Part shown: in pieces, positions 7,784 through 14,914 of the stretch
How the letters are laid out: every line of letters starts with the position of its first letter
Numbering within the stretch: position 1 is the first letter of the stretch
The notes under the pieces: model-generated
What the model saw: only the letters and a program-made list of their open reading frames with translations
Databases searched by the model: none
Told to the model about the DNA's origin: nothing
Origin: a virus
Virus record (IMG/VR): IMGVR_UViG_3300022073_000023
Span: 1 to 45,650 of that record
Length of the DNA stretch: 45,650 nt
Reading direction: 5' to 3' (one strand)
Translations under genes and position numbers: made by a program

Positions 7784-8359
7784 CTAGAAACACCACATAC
7801 GGTTATCGGTTACTTCTCCCCAGCCATCAAGACGCGCATCAGACGCGGCAGTATGGGCGAGAATGCGCGCCATAATGGCGTCGATCTTCTGGTGAGCGGC
7901 CGGCTTCCCCAGGATGTACTTCTGGCCCGGCTTGGCGACCTTACGCGCGTTAGCCGCGTGCAGGGCGGCGATCGGGCAGCCGTCGTGCGTCATGCGACCT
8001 TCACGCAAGTCCACCTCGAAACGGCGGATCTCGTCATACATCTTGGCAATCCTCGACGTGTTCCACTCAAACACATGCTCCTCACCATACTGGAGCGCCC
8101 AGTCGCCAATCTCGGAATACCAGTCGTGAGGGTCGGCATACATTCGCGCCACCGAATAGCGGGCGAACAGCTCATCCACGGCAGCGGCCACTTCCCCGCG
8201 TGGGATCTGCCCGCCCCACTCTTCCGGATTCCAAACGGTAGGGCGACTATCCGGCCCGTAACGCGGCGTAAAGGTGAGCCCGTCGATAGTCTCACCCTGA
8301 ATGGCCGTGTGGTCGTGGTTCTCCGAACCGTCGAAACCCAAACAGACCTTGGACCCGTC
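7784..8359 (-). CDS. terL: Terminase large subunit, C-terminal nuclease part (reached by +1 shift)
   Basis: This frame supplies the RNase H-like headful/cos nuclease. It has VCLGFDGS (D369 of the joined protein), MYADPHDW (D435) and KIDAIMARILA (D519), the three acidic positions expected for TerL nucleases. It has no plausible start of its own: the open frame extends back to 8479, overlapping the ATPase frame. The two halves join in the right order at TCC CCC TGA C (8366-8357) to give about 550 residues, a normal TerL length. It cuts concatemers and feeds DNA into the portal. Confidence 0.85.
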   Translation of the reverse strand, partial: DGSKVCLGFDGSENHDHTAIQGETIDGLTFTPRYGPDSRPTVWNPEEWGGQIPRGEVAAAVDELFARYSVARMYADPHDWYSEIGDWALQYGEEHVFEWNTSRIAKMYDEIRRFEVDLREGRMTHDGCPIAALHAANARKVAKPGQKYILGKPAAHQKIDAIMARILAHTAASDARLDGWGEVTDNRMWCF

Positions 8360-8366
8360 AGGGGGA
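8356..8366 (-). other. Candidate +1 frameshift site in terL (CCC TGA C)
   Basis: The ATPase frame reads GAG TCC CCC TGA; the nuclease frame reads CCT GAC GGG. Slipping one base forward on CCC re-pairs with CCT and bypasses a TGA followed by C, the weak-stop context known from the bacterial RF2 +1 site. A single-base error in the five-C run (8365-8361) would also join the frames. Confidence 0.55.
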
Positions 8367-9437
8367 CTCGGCAACCACTCGACCTGCGTAAGCTGCATCC
8401 CACACCCCGTCTCGAAGCCACGCACCGGAACCCGACACAAGCCGGTTACCGTAGAACCTCTCGGCCTCAGCCGGGTCATTCGCCATCAGCTCGGCCGCCA
8501 TGCCCTCGATGTCATCCAGATCAACCCACGGTGACCCCGCATAGGCGAAAGCATGGATCTTCCGACGCTCCCGCTTGTTCGTGTAGGACAAGTCCGCAGG
8601 GGGCTGACGATAGAACGTGAACACGTCCTTATGGTTGCCCTCAAACGTGCGCTGCGCATCCGAGTTCTCAGCCGGATTCCACGCATTCGTCGTCGCAATC
8701 GAGCGACCACCCATACCCGCGAGACCGCGACGCTGAGCGTTCGCCACCTCGATCATCTTGTTCTGCACCGTATACAGCCCGACCTCGTCCTGGACCGCGA
8801 ACGTGATCGGGTTGCCGAGTCGAGAACGGGCGGAAGACGAGACAACGTCGATACGATTCGACTTCGGGCCACCATCCCCATCAAGAATGCGAATGAAGCC
8901 CTCACGAGTCGCCATAAGCCGCGTCAGAGGGCCATCCATGATGATCGTGGAAAGCGGCCCGTAGACATTCGCCGCCTGCTCCTCCGACGTTGCAAGCAGC
9001 TGGATCAACGGCCCGGGGCGACGACGCCCCATCGCCTCCCCAGGCTCATAATAGAACTCCCAACCGCACGAGCAGCCATTATCGGCACAGCGATACGCGT
9101 CACCAGCCTTCGCCCAGCCAGCGAACATCACCGGGCCGACCGCCTCGCCAGCAGTCACAGCAGCAGACCACGGACCCTTACCCGTCTTCTGCGGCGCAAC
9201 AACCATCGACCGGCGATACACGAACGCCTGCGCCATAAGCGGCGACTCCGGGTCCCACTTCGCGGACTCCTTAACGCGATAGTGATTCGCCGAGCACCAA
9301 AACTGCCAGTCAGACTGACGAAACGGGACGCGCTGACCCAGCTTGTTCGGGATCGTGCAATGCTGCTCATACCAGGCGTCCAGCAGGTCGCCTAGCGTTG
9401 GGAAATCGACAACACCAACGCGAGCACTATGCACCAT
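8358..9437 (-). CDS. terL: Terminase large subunit, N-terminal ATPase part
   Basis: From ATG 9437, 359 residues before the TGA at 8360-8358. Walker A is APQKTGKGP (about residues 81-89), Walker B TFAVQDEVG (D217, E218), followed by the coupling segment IATTNAWNP. A zinc-like CADNGCSCGWEF sits at 118-128. The frame ends ...AAYAGRVVAESP, just where TerL proteins cross from ATPase to nuclease. The rest of the enzyme follows in the +1 frame (7784-8359). The gene overlaps the small terminase gene by 11 bases. Confidence 0.88.
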   Translation of the reverse strand: MVHSARVGVVDFPTLGDLLDAWYEQHCTIPNKLGQRVPFRQSDWQFWCSANHYRVKESAKWDPESPLMAQAFVYRRSMVVAPQKTGKGPWSAAVTAGEAVGPVMFAGWAKAGDAYRCADNGCSCGWEFYYEPGEAMGRRRPGPLIQLLATSEEQAANVYGPLSTIIMDGPLTRLMATREGFIRILDGDGGPKSNRIDVVSSSARSRLGNPITFAVQDEVGLYTVQNKMIEVANAQRRGLAGMGGRSIATTNAWNPAENSDAQRTFEGNHKDVFTFYRQPPADLSYTNKRERRKIHAFAYAGSPWVDLDDIEGMAAELMANDPAEAERFYGNRLVSGSGAWLRDGVWDAAYAGRVVAESP

Positions 9438-9888
9438 CGCCAACGGCCCTCAGCCGCCGAGGCGATGCCTTAGCGGGCACCGACTCGTGCGCCTCTCGAC
9501 GGGGAGCAACCTCGTCGCGGACGATGGACCACCCATTCTCACGCAAACCCGCCGGAGTCAACCCCAGCTGATCGCCAAGCCGGTGCACCTGCGCCATAAT
9601 CGCAGCAGAAGCCTCCGGGTCCTCCGAACGAACCACCCAGCGCGTGTAGCTCTCCACAACCGAGTGACGCCACGGCTCACGCGCCCACGCCGCAGCCTGC
9701 GGAGTCCGCCACAACTTCTCCCACACCGCCAACTCGCGCTCAGTCGCACCCGGCAAACCGAACTCCGGGAACTCGCCGCCATAGCCCTCCGCCGGCAACT
9801 GGTCAAACTTCAACCCACGAGCATCAGACCGGCCCGACATAGGGTCCGGCTGGGGCCCCGAACGATTACGTGCTCCACCTCGCGCCAT
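9427..9888 (-). CDS. Terminase small subunit
   Basis: 153 residues from ATG 9888, which has AGGAGG 6 bases upstream; the longer open frame is ignored. The N terminus is Gly/Arg-rich and flexible, followed by PGATERELAVWEKLWRTPQAAAW and a helical ESYTRWVVRSEDPEASAAIMAQVHRLGDQLGLTPAGLRENGW. This oligomerisation-type helix pair and the LGLTPAGLR phrase recur in actinophage small terminases. It binds the packaging site and recruits TerL. The stop overlaps the terL start. Confidence 0.82.
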   Translation of the reverse strand: MARGGARNRSGPQPDPMSGRSDARGLKFDQLPAEGYGGEFPEFGLPGATERELAVWEKLWRTPQAAAWAREPWRHSVVESYTRWVVRSEDPEASAAIMAQVHRLGDQLGLTPAGLRENGWSIVRDEVAPRREAHESVPAKASPRRLRAVGDGA

Positions 9889-10039
9889 AACATGCCTCCT
9901 GGGGGCCTCGCGCCCACCTCTTGACAACCCGGAGCATCGCACTCCAGGAAACTCTGATCCCTCCGCGCCAAACAGAGACCTCACCAGCGGGTTACGGCAG
10001 AGGGGGGCCTCCGCCCCCGCCCGGTGGGGGTTGCTTAGG
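9889..10039 (-). other. Gene-free segment before the terminase genes, candidate packaging (cos) region
   Basis: About 150 bases lie between an HNH gene and terS. Near 10001-10030 there is a run of G6, then CCTCCGCCCCCGCCC and GGTGGGGG, with a 6-bp hairpin (10003-10008 with 10013-10018). Cohesive-end sites of HNH-terminase phages are commonly found just here. Nothing in the sequence proves a cut position. Confidence 0.35.
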
Positions 10040-10810
10040 TTAAGCCGCCCGCTCGAACTCGATTTTGAGTCGGTGTGACGACCCCGTCGCAACGCCTTCG
10101 ATCAGGTGACGGAATCTAGCCTCGCTTCGATTGAACTCAACCCTGACCTGCGCCTTGCCTCGGCGCCCTCGGTACTCAGCCCATTCGGCCAGCGTCATGT
10201 CGCCTTTGTCTCCGTTGCATTGCTTGCAGCATGGAAGGATGTTGCCGATGTCGTTGCGCCCGCCTCGGCTTAGCGGGACAACGTGGTCAGGGTCGGGCTG
10301 GTCGGTGACCGTGTCGCAGTACGAACAGCGACGCTCAGCCATTAGGTGAATCCGCATAACCTCAGACCACGCGAACTCGCCAGGCGCTGAAGCCTCCCGC
10401 GCCCTGCGCCGAGCCTTGCCCGCTTTGCGCGAGCAGGTTTCTTTGCAGTACTTGGAGGCCGTGCGGGTCGCGTGAAAGCACTCCCCACACCATGCGCAAG
10501 GGACGACCTCGTCGCGGCGCACCCTCGGAACGGGAAGCTTGCAAGTTCGTCCGTACCAGAGCGCCCAGTGGTCATGCGGCAGGCGGCAGTAAGGGCGGGT
10601 GAGCCACGACCTGCATTCATTCGAGCAGGTTGGCCGGCGCCCTCGGCGCTCGCCGCCATCCTTCATGACTGTTTCCCCACAGAAGGAGCACTCAACCGGC
10701 TTCTTCTTGTGCCGGTTGGGTGCGTGCACCTGGTTGTAGTGCGTGGCACAGAGCCCGCGCGCCCGGTGCGGCTTGTTGCATCCGGGGTGTTCGCATGTAC
10801 GCTGGGTCAT
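10040..10810 (-). CDS. HNH endonuclease with several zinc clusters
   Basis: 256 residues from ATG 10810 (AGGAGG 7 bases upstream). Three Cys/His clusters come first: CEHPGCNKPHRARGLCATHY (about residues 5-24), CSFCGE...CSNEC, and CAWCGECF...KYCKETC. The C-terminal third is an HNH nuclease: CSYCDTVTDQPDPDHVVPLS, with NILPCCKQCNGDKGD closing the metal site. HNH proteins next to terminase often assist cos cleavage, but a smaller neighbour (10880-11209) is the more usual packaging type; this one may be a homing-type enzyme. Confidence 0.85.
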   Translation of the reverse strand: MTQRTCEHPGCNKPHRARGLCATHYNQVHAPNRHKKKPVECSFCGETVMKDGGERRGRRPTCSNECRSWLTRPYCRLPHDHWALWYGRTCKLPVPRVRRDEVVPCAWCGECFHATRTASKYCKETCSRKAGKARRRAREASAPGEFAWSEVMRIHLMAERRCSYCDTVTDQPDPDHVVPLSRGGRNDIGNILPCCKQCNGDKGDMTLAEWAEYRGRRGKAQVRVEFNRSEARFRHLIEGVATGSSHRLKIEFERAA

Positions 10811-10836
10811 GTCGAATCCTCCTGAGATTCGGCCAT

Positions 10837-10867
10837 GCCCCCGGATGATTGCAGTCATCGCGGGGGC
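10837..10867. other. Hairpin between the two HNH genes
   Basis: GCCCCC (837-842) pairs with GGGGGC (862-867), extended inside by GATGA/TCATC with a small bulge. A T-rich stretch follows on the plus strand, but genes here run on the minus strand, so it may be a processing or weak termination element rather than a classic terminator. Confidence 0.4.
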
Positions 10868-10879
10868 GCTTCTTTGTTG

Positions 10880-11209
10880 TTACGAGTATAGGTGAGCTGC
10901 TCGACCGGCTGCGCTTCGGTTGCATCGCGGGTGTTCGGGCCCGCGAATGATGGTGCGGTCGTGGTCGTCGTGGCCTAGGTCGAATGGTGCGCCTGCCTCG
11001 ATTGGCTTCCCGCATCTCCAGCAGTTGACGCCGCCTGCGTTTACTTTGTCGAGGGCGATCCTGCGTAGCTCGCGGAAGCGTGCGTCGTAGCCGCGCTCCA
11101 GTTTCGTGCCGCGCTTCTGTTCGTATTCGCGGTTGTGTTGGGGGCAGTAGCGGCCTACGGCGACGTGTGGGCATCCGGGTTTGGGGCAGATGCGTTTGGC
11201 GCGTGCCAT
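10880..11209 (-). CDS. HNH endonuclease, packaging-associated type
   Basis: 109 residues from ATG 11209, with GGGAGG about 5 bases upstream. N-terminal zinc cluster RICPKPGCPHVAVGRYCPQH, linker YEQKRGTKLERGYDARFRELR, then the HNH core NCWRCGKPIEAGAPFDLGHDD and the closing EHPRCNRSAAGRA. The LGHDDHDRT variant of the H-N-H metal motif is typical of small HNH proteins encoded beside terminases in HK97-like phages, where they help TerL nick cos. It heads the late gene block. Confidence 0.88.
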   Translation of the reverse strand: MARAKRICPKPGCPHVAVGRYCPQHNREYEQKRGTKLERGYDARFRELRRIALDKVNAGGVNCWRCGKPIEAGAPFDLGHDDHDRTIIRGPEHPRCNRSAAGRAAHLYS

Positions 11210-11335
11210 GTCTGCCTCCCTGCCTAAGTTGTACAGCCCCGCCGGAGCGCACCTCGGGGGCGGCTCGACGGCGGGGCACACCACGGGTTTGGCGCAAGGA
11301 GAGGAGCGCCCCTCGTGGTGGTCTGGGAAAGTCTT

Positions 11336-11364
11336 CGCCCGCTAACCACAACGGTTAGCGGGCG
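11336..11364 (-). other. Leader hairpin B upstream of the packaging operon
   Basis: A perfect 12-bp stem: CGCCCGCTAACC (11336-11347) with GGTTAGCGGGCG (11353-11364), loop ACAAC. On the minus strand it lies in the presumed 5' leader of the HNH/terminase operon and is not followed by a T run, so it is more likely a structured leader element than a plain terminator. Confidence 0.6.
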
Positions 11365-11373
11365 TTGGTTGTT

Positions 11374-11406
11374 GGTCGCCTCGTACTCTTGAGTCTACGG
11401 GCGACC
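11374..11406 (-). other. Leader hairpin A at the predicted transcript start
   Basis: GGTCGCC (374-380) pairs with GGCGACC (400-406); inside, CGT pairs with ACG (382-384 with 397-399) and ACTC with GAGT around TT. About 14 base pairs form with two tiny bulges. The predicted start of the leftward transcript is at about 11407, so the RNA would begin with this hairpin. Confidence 0.5.
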
Positions 11407-11413
11407 TAAACAC

Positions 11414-11443
11414 ACGGTAGGTGACAGTTGCGCCCCGTGTCAA
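11414..11443 (-). promoter_or_regulatory. Candidate late promoter (TTGACA-18-TACCGT)
   Basis: A perfect -35 TTGACA lies at 443-438 on the minus strand, overlapping the stop of the upstream gene. After 18 bases comes TACCGT (419-414), a weak -10. It would drive the HNH/terminase/head block through a ~200-base structured leader. Confidence 0.4.
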
Positions 11444-12159
11444 GTCTTGCGGAGAACTTCTATCACTTGGGCCATTGTGAAGTTGCCGTGGTCGTCGGGG
11501 GCGAGCTTGCCACGCTCCACCCATTTCTTCGCGCGGTCGTATTTGATCTTGATGCCGGTTGCGTTGAGTGCGCGGATGACTGAGGCGAGGGGTGCGCTTT
11601 CTTCCCATGCGTTGGCTAGGGCGTTGTCGCGTAGTTCGGTCGCGTCGTAGGGCTCGTGACAGGTCCGGCATCGGGCTAGCACGTCGCCCACCTTGCCCCG
11701 GATGAGTCCGGTGCATCCTTCGATGTGGCATGGGCCGTAGGTGCGCCAGTCTGGTGCCGTGTCGATGGCTTGGATGACGCGCCGGTGTGCTCGTTGCAGC
11801 TCGTCAAGCATGTCGCCGGCCCAGTCGTGGTGGGTGATGTGGCGCAGGTTGGCGCGCAGGTAGTCGGCCCCTGCGTCGCCTGGTTCGCCGGTTGCTTCGT
11901 GGAGCATCTGCGACCAGGACACGAGCAGCCCATTCAGCTCGGACACGCGCTCGGATGCTTCCAGGTTGATGGGCGTGCCGGGCGTGGTGCTGGCCCGCCC
12001 GCTGTTCTGCCGCGTGTCGAGTCTGGCGATGGTGTCTTGCGCGTCGGCGAGGGTGTCGGGGATCTGCCCGAGGAGGGTGAACAACGACCCTTCATGCGGG
12101 TCGCAGAGGTGGATGCCGTCTGCGGTGGGCGTGTCACAGTGGGGCACAGTGCAGGTCAT
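11440..12159 (-). CDS. Zinc-containing DNA-binding-like protein
   Basis: 239 residues from ATG 12159 (AAGGAG upstream). Two Cys/His clusters: an N-terminal MTCTVPHCDTPTADGIHLCDPH, and a mid-protein CHIEGCTGLIRGKVGDVLARCRTCHEPYD. The last third resembles a helix-turn-helix (LASVIRALNATGIKIKYDRAKKWVERGKLAPDDHGNFTMAQVIEVL), like excisionase-type winged helices. Similar proteins are common in actinophages before the terminase genes. It may regulate the late block, since the predicted promoter overlaps its 3' end; that role is inference. Confidence 0.8.
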   Translation of the reverse strand: MTCTVPHCDTPTADGIHLCDPHEGSLFTLLGQIPDTLADAQDTIARLDTRQNSGRASTTPGTPINLEASERVSELNGLLVSWSQMLHEATGEPGDAGADYLRANLRHITHHDWAGDMLDELQRAHRRVIQAIDTAPDWRTYGPCHIEGCTGLIRGKVGDVLARCRTCHEPYDATELRDNALANAWEESAPLASVIRALNATGIKIKYDRAKKWVERGKLAPDDHGNFTMAQVIEVLRKT

Positions 12160-12179
12160 CGGGTCTCCTTGCGTGTTCC

Positions 12180-12210
12180 AGCGGCCCCCGGCTTTGTGCT
12201 GGGGGCCGCT
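12180..12210 (-). terminator. GC-rich hairpin, probable tail-less terminator
   Basis: AGCGGCCCCC (12180-12189) pairs with GGGGGCCGCT (12201-12210), 11-base loop. No T run follows. The same arm sequence recurs at 32879-32909 between other transcription units, consistent with the T-less terminators seen in actinobacteria. Confidence 0.5.
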
Positions 12211-12227
12211 GGGTGGTGGTGGACAGT

Positions 12228-12476
12228 CTACGGGTGGACTTCCAGGGTCATGTCTGGGGTGACGGGCACGTCCCAGTCGTCCCCGTTGCGGTCGAAGCGG
12301 GCGGTCACGCTGATGTCCTCAACCGTGGTGGTGCCGTCGTGGGTGCGTGTGGTCCACCCGTCAACGTGGAAGCCGGTGAGGAGTCCTGTGACCTGGGTGT
12401 TGGCGGATCGGAGGGTGATGGCGGACCCGACGAGGCCGGGTGTCATGATCTCGAATGCAGGGTATGCGGTGTTCAT
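12228..12476 (-). CDS. Hypothetical protein, beta-rich
   Basis: 82 residues from ATG 12476, with AAGGAGAG 5 bases upstream. Sequence is mostly predicted beta (VGSAITLRSANTQVTGLLTGF, DISVTARFDRNGDDWDVPVTPDMTLEVHP). The pattern GSAITLRSANTQVTGLLTGF resembles a small barrel domain. I recognise no family. It lies between RusA-side genes and the zinc protein. Confidence 0.7.
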   Translation of the reverse strand: MNTAYPAFEIMTPGLVGSAITLRSANTQVTGLLTGFHVDGWTTRTHDGTTTVEDISVTARFDRNGDDWDVPVTPDMTLEVHP

Positions 12477-12495
12477 GGTCTCTCCTTGTGGTGGT

Positions 12496-12720
12496 TCAGT
12501 CTTCTTCGTCCCATTCGGAGCATGAGGCCCCAGCTGCGGAGATCATTCCGAGCTGCACGATGCCGGTGGTTTGGGTTGTGGCGGACATGGCGAGCATGTC
12601 GCGGGTTTGTGCGCCGTCCATGTGCACGATCCAGGCTAGCACGATGACGTCGGTGACCATGCCGCCGGGGTTGGGTTCGGGCAGGTTGATGTGGTGCCCG
12701 TAGATTTCGGTTGAACTCAT
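12496..12720 (-). CDS. Hypothetical protein
   Basis: 74 residues from ATG 12720 with AAGGAGAG upstream. Central hydrophobic stretch VTDVIVLAWIVHMDGAQ is too polar-flanked for a confident membrane helix; the C terminus is acidic (EWDEED). The text ...DMLAMSATTQTTGIVQLGMISAAG suggests an alpha/beta small domain of unknown role. Confidence 0.65.
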   Translation of the reverse strand: MSSTEIYGHHINLPEPNPGGMVTDVIVLAWIVHMDGAQTRDMLAMSATTQTTGIVQLGMISAAGASCSEWDEED

Positions 12721-12742
12721 GGTTCTCTCCTTAGTGTTCGGT

Positions 12743-13138
12743 TCATCCGATTTCGCGGATGGTGATGGTGATATGGGGGTGGTCGGCTTTGGTGCCGGCG
12801 CGCATGTCGGGGCCTTCGAGGTGTTCGGCGTCGTCGTCGGGGAGGATGTTGGCGTCTACTATGCCGTCTACAGCCGCTTTGGCCGTAGGGGCTAGGTTGC
12901 CCGGATCGTATCGTCCTCCACGGGTTTTGTGGATGGTGACGGTGATGCGTGCTTTGTCGAGGGGCGGGATGGGGCTGCGTCGTGCGGCTTCGAATGCCGC
13001 TGTCCGCCACAGCTTGGTTTTCCGTGCCCTCGCCATGTAGTGCTCGCGTGAGTTCGCGTTGATCCACAGGACCCGTGTTTTGCCGTCACGGGTGTGGTGG
13101 GTTGGCGCGTCGATGGTCAGCGTCCACGTTCGGCTCAT
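12743..13138 (-). CDS. rusA: RusA-like Holliday junction resolvase
   Basis: 131 residues from ATG 13138. The RusA signature is clear: RYDPGNLAPTAKAAVDGIVDANILPDDD with D78, K88, D91 and the DDD at 101-103 forming the metal-binding acidic set. N-terminal LWINANSREHYMARARKTKLWR is also typical. RusA dimers cut four-way junctions, clearing recombination or replication intermediates before packaging. The start overlaps the upstream stop by 4 bases. Confidence 0.92.
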   Translation of the reverse strand: MSRTWTLTIDAPTHHTRDGKTRVLWINANSREHYMARARKTKLWRTAAFEAARRSPIPPLDKARITVTIHKTRGGRYDPGNLAPTAKAAVDGIVDANILPDDDAEHLEGPDMRAGTKADHPHITITIREIG

Positions 13139-13527
13139 GCGTCGGCCTTCCGGTAGGGGTTCAGACGTTGCATGGTTCGGAGGTCTACGTCGTGGAACTC
13201 GCCGGATGCGGACATGCTTTCGATCAGCGCGTCCCATCCTTCGGCCATGAGTGCGCGTCCGGCGGGGGTGTTGCGGAGGTACGGGATCGCGTCCTCGTCG
13301 CCGTCCAGGTCACGTCCAGCGGCCCAGCCCTGCAGCCATCCCTCGGTGCGGATTTCCTCTGCGGCATCGGTGTTGCGGAGGTCGTCGGCGTCCAGGTGCG
13401 GGATGGCGGCGGTGAGGATGTAGACCATCTCGTCGCGCGGGAGTTTGCAGGCCACGTCATCCATCCATGCTTGCGACGCGGTATGCGCCGCTTCGACGGC
13501 GGGGTGGTTGGGGGTGAGGTCAGTCAT
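13135..13527 (-). CDS. Hypothetical protein
   Basis: 130 residues from ATG 13527 with AAGGAGAG in front. Acidic, helical: AVEAAHTASQAWMDDVACKLPRDEMVYILTAAIPHLDADDLRNTDAAEEIRTEGW followed by GRALMAEGWDALIESM. The RNTDAAEEIRTEGW-type helices resemble small phage early proteins of unknown function. Coupled to rusA by ATGA overlap and to the DUF3310 gene upstream in the same manner. Confidence 0.75.
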   Translation of the reverse strand: MTDLTPNHPAVEAAHTASQAWMDDVACKLPRDEMVYILTAAIPHLDADDLRNTDAAEEIRTEGWLQGWAAGRDLDGDEDAIPYLRNTPAGRALMAEGWDALIESMSASGEFHDVDLRTMQRLNPYRKADA

Positions 13528-13733
13528 TGGTTCTCTCCTTCGAGTCGTGCGATTTCGCGGTTGATGTACCAGGCGGCTTTGCGGAGGTCTTCGAGTTCGG
13601 TTGCCGGGTTCTTGTGGCCTGCACGGGCAACGTACTTGATGACGTTGGCGCGTGAGAAGGGCATGTGTTCGATGAGGTCGATGAGTTCGATGCCGTGGCG
13701 GCGGTAGTGGTCCGGGTTGATGGGGTCGTTCAT
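13524..13733 (-). CDS. DUF3310 protein
   Basis: 69 residues. The opening INPDHYRRHGIELIDLIEHMPFSRANVIKYVARAGHKNPATELEDLRKAAWYI is the DUF3310 signature (DHY..., NViKYv.R...K....DL.KA..Y). The family is frequent beside nucleotide-metabolism genes such as dUTPase, as here, and its biochemical role is unknown. ATGA overlaps couple it to both neighbours. Confidence 0.92.
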   Translation of the reverse strand: MNDPINPDHYRRHGIELIDLIEHMPFSRANVIKYVARAGHKNPATELEDLRKAAWYINREIARLEGENQ

Positions 13734-14161
13734 GCGTCGGTGCTCCCGAATCCGCCGTGGCCGCGTTCACTGTCCGGCAGTTCGGCGACGACTTCCACGG
13801 TGGGTAGTGCGATGGGGATGATGATGAGTTGCGCGATCTTCTGGCCGGCTTGGATGAGGTTGTGGCAGCCGTCGAGGGGGATGATGGGGATCTTGATTTC
13901 GCCCCGGTAGTCGGCGTCGATGATGCCGACCCCGTTGGCGAGGGTCATGGCTTTCTTGACGGCGAGTGAGGAGCGGGCGGCGAGGATGCCGACGTGTCCT
14001 TCGGGGATGGCGACCGAGATGCCGGTGGGCACGAGGGTCACGACGCCGGGTGCGATGTGTGTGGTCTCGGATGCGGCGAGGTCGAGGCCCGCGTCGGTCG
14101 GGTGCGCGCGGGTCGGGACTTCCGCGTGGGGGTGCGTGAAGCGGGCTGGCAGGGTGTTCAT
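13730..14161 (-). CDS. dut: dUTPase
   Basis: 143 residues from ATG 14161 (AAGGAGAGAAC upstream). All trimeric dUTPase motifs are in order: DAGLDLAAS (23-31), AARSSLAVK (61-69), GVGIIDADYRGEIK (77-90), IAQLIIIP (109-116) and the C-terminal arm ERGHGGFGSTDA. It hydrolyses dUTP to dUMP and PPi, keeping uracil out of phage DNA and supplying dUMP. Full length, no missing residues seen. Confidence 0.96.
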   Translation of the reverse strand: MNTLPARFTHPHAEVPTRAHPTDAGLDLAASETTHIAPGVVTLVPTGISVAIPEGHVGILAARSSLAVKKAMTLANGVGIIDADYRGEIKIPIIPLDGCHNLIQAGQKIAQLIIIPIALPTVEVVAELPDSERGHGGFGSTDA

Positions 14162-14181
14162 GTTCTCTCCTTGGGTGTGGT

Positions 14182-14859
14182 TCAGATGTGCTGGATGAGC
14201 TGCTTGCCGAGGTGTTCGGTGAATGCGGGCGGGACGACCTGTGACAGCTCGTGTTTGGTGGTCCAGTCCACGCCGAGCAGTTCCCGGCATACGTCGGTGT
14301 GGGGGACGTAGCCGCCGCGCCGTGTGGGGCTGTCGCGATGCTCGGGCGTCCATCCTCCGCCGGCCCCGTAGATCGAGGCGGTGAGGATGGAGGGGTCGTG
14401 GTCGCATTCGCCGCGTCGGGTGAGGGGGATGTTCGACTCGAAGAGGCGGTGGCGGAGCACTTTGAGGGGCACACCGTCCACGTCGAGGGCCGTCATGCCG
14501 AACTCGGTGCCGCACAGCATGAGCGGGTCGATCAGGGGTGCGCCGACAACGTTCTCGATGATGTAGGGCTTGCCGGTGGCTTCCAGGGCCTCCCGCGTCG
14601 GGGCGACGAGGTCGGGGTGTTCGTTGTTGTGCAGGGTGCGGGTTTTGCTGAATGCCTGGCATGGCGGGGATGCGTGGATGGCGTCGAACTCGTGGCCGTG
14701 CTCGGCGACGTAGGCGAGCGCGTCACCCTGGTGGAACTCGTAGGGGTAGTTCTTCTGGAAGGCGATGTCTACGCCGACGACGTCGAAGCCTGCACGGTGG
14801 TAGCCGACTGCGGCTCCTCCGGCGCAACTGTAGAGGTCGAGTAGGCGGGGGCGGGTCAT
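14182..14859 (-). CDS. C5-cytosine DNA methyltransferase
   Basis: 225 residues from ATG 14859. Motif I LDLYSCAGGAAVGY, motif IV ASPPCQAFS with nucleophile C67, motif VI IENVVG (E102), motif VIII LRHRLFES, and the C-terminal VPPAFTEHLGKQL (IX/X region). The target-recognition part is short, so the enzyme is small but motif-complete. It transfers methyl from SAM to cytosine C5. No cognate restriction nuclease is seen, so host-restriction evasion or genome marking is the likely role. Confidence 0.93.
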   Translation of the reverse strand: MTRPRLLDLYSCAGGAAVGYHRAGFDVVGVDIAFQKNYPYEFHQGDALAYVAEHGHEFDAIHASPPCQAFSKTRTLHNNEHPDLVAPTREALEATGKPYIIENVVGAPLIDPLMLCGTEFGMTALDVDGVPLKVLRHRLFESNIPLTRRGECDHDPSILTASIYGAGGGWTPEHRDSPTRRGGYVPHTDVCRELLGVDWTTKHELSQVVPPAFTEHLGKQLIQHI

Positions 14860-14879
14860 GGTGTTCTCTCCTTGTGCGG

Positions 14880-14909
14880 GCAGGGGCGCACCATTGGGTG
14901 CGCCCCTGC
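14880..14909 (-). terminator. GC-rich hairpin between RHH and methyltransferase genes
   Basis: Perfect 12-bp stem GCAGGGGCGCAC (14880-14891) with GTGCGCCCCTGC (14898-14909), 6-base loop. It lies 20-50 bases before the methyltransferase start and has no T run. Either a T-less terminator or an mRNA-processing hairpin. Confidence 0.5.
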
Positions 14910-14914
14910 ATCTG

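Noticed and set aside
11336-11406. Possible tRNA or attachment site in the 11210-11439 gap
   Set aside because: The two hairpins do not fold into a cloverleaf, and no T-loop sequence is present. I see no tRNA or CRISPR array anywhere in the window.
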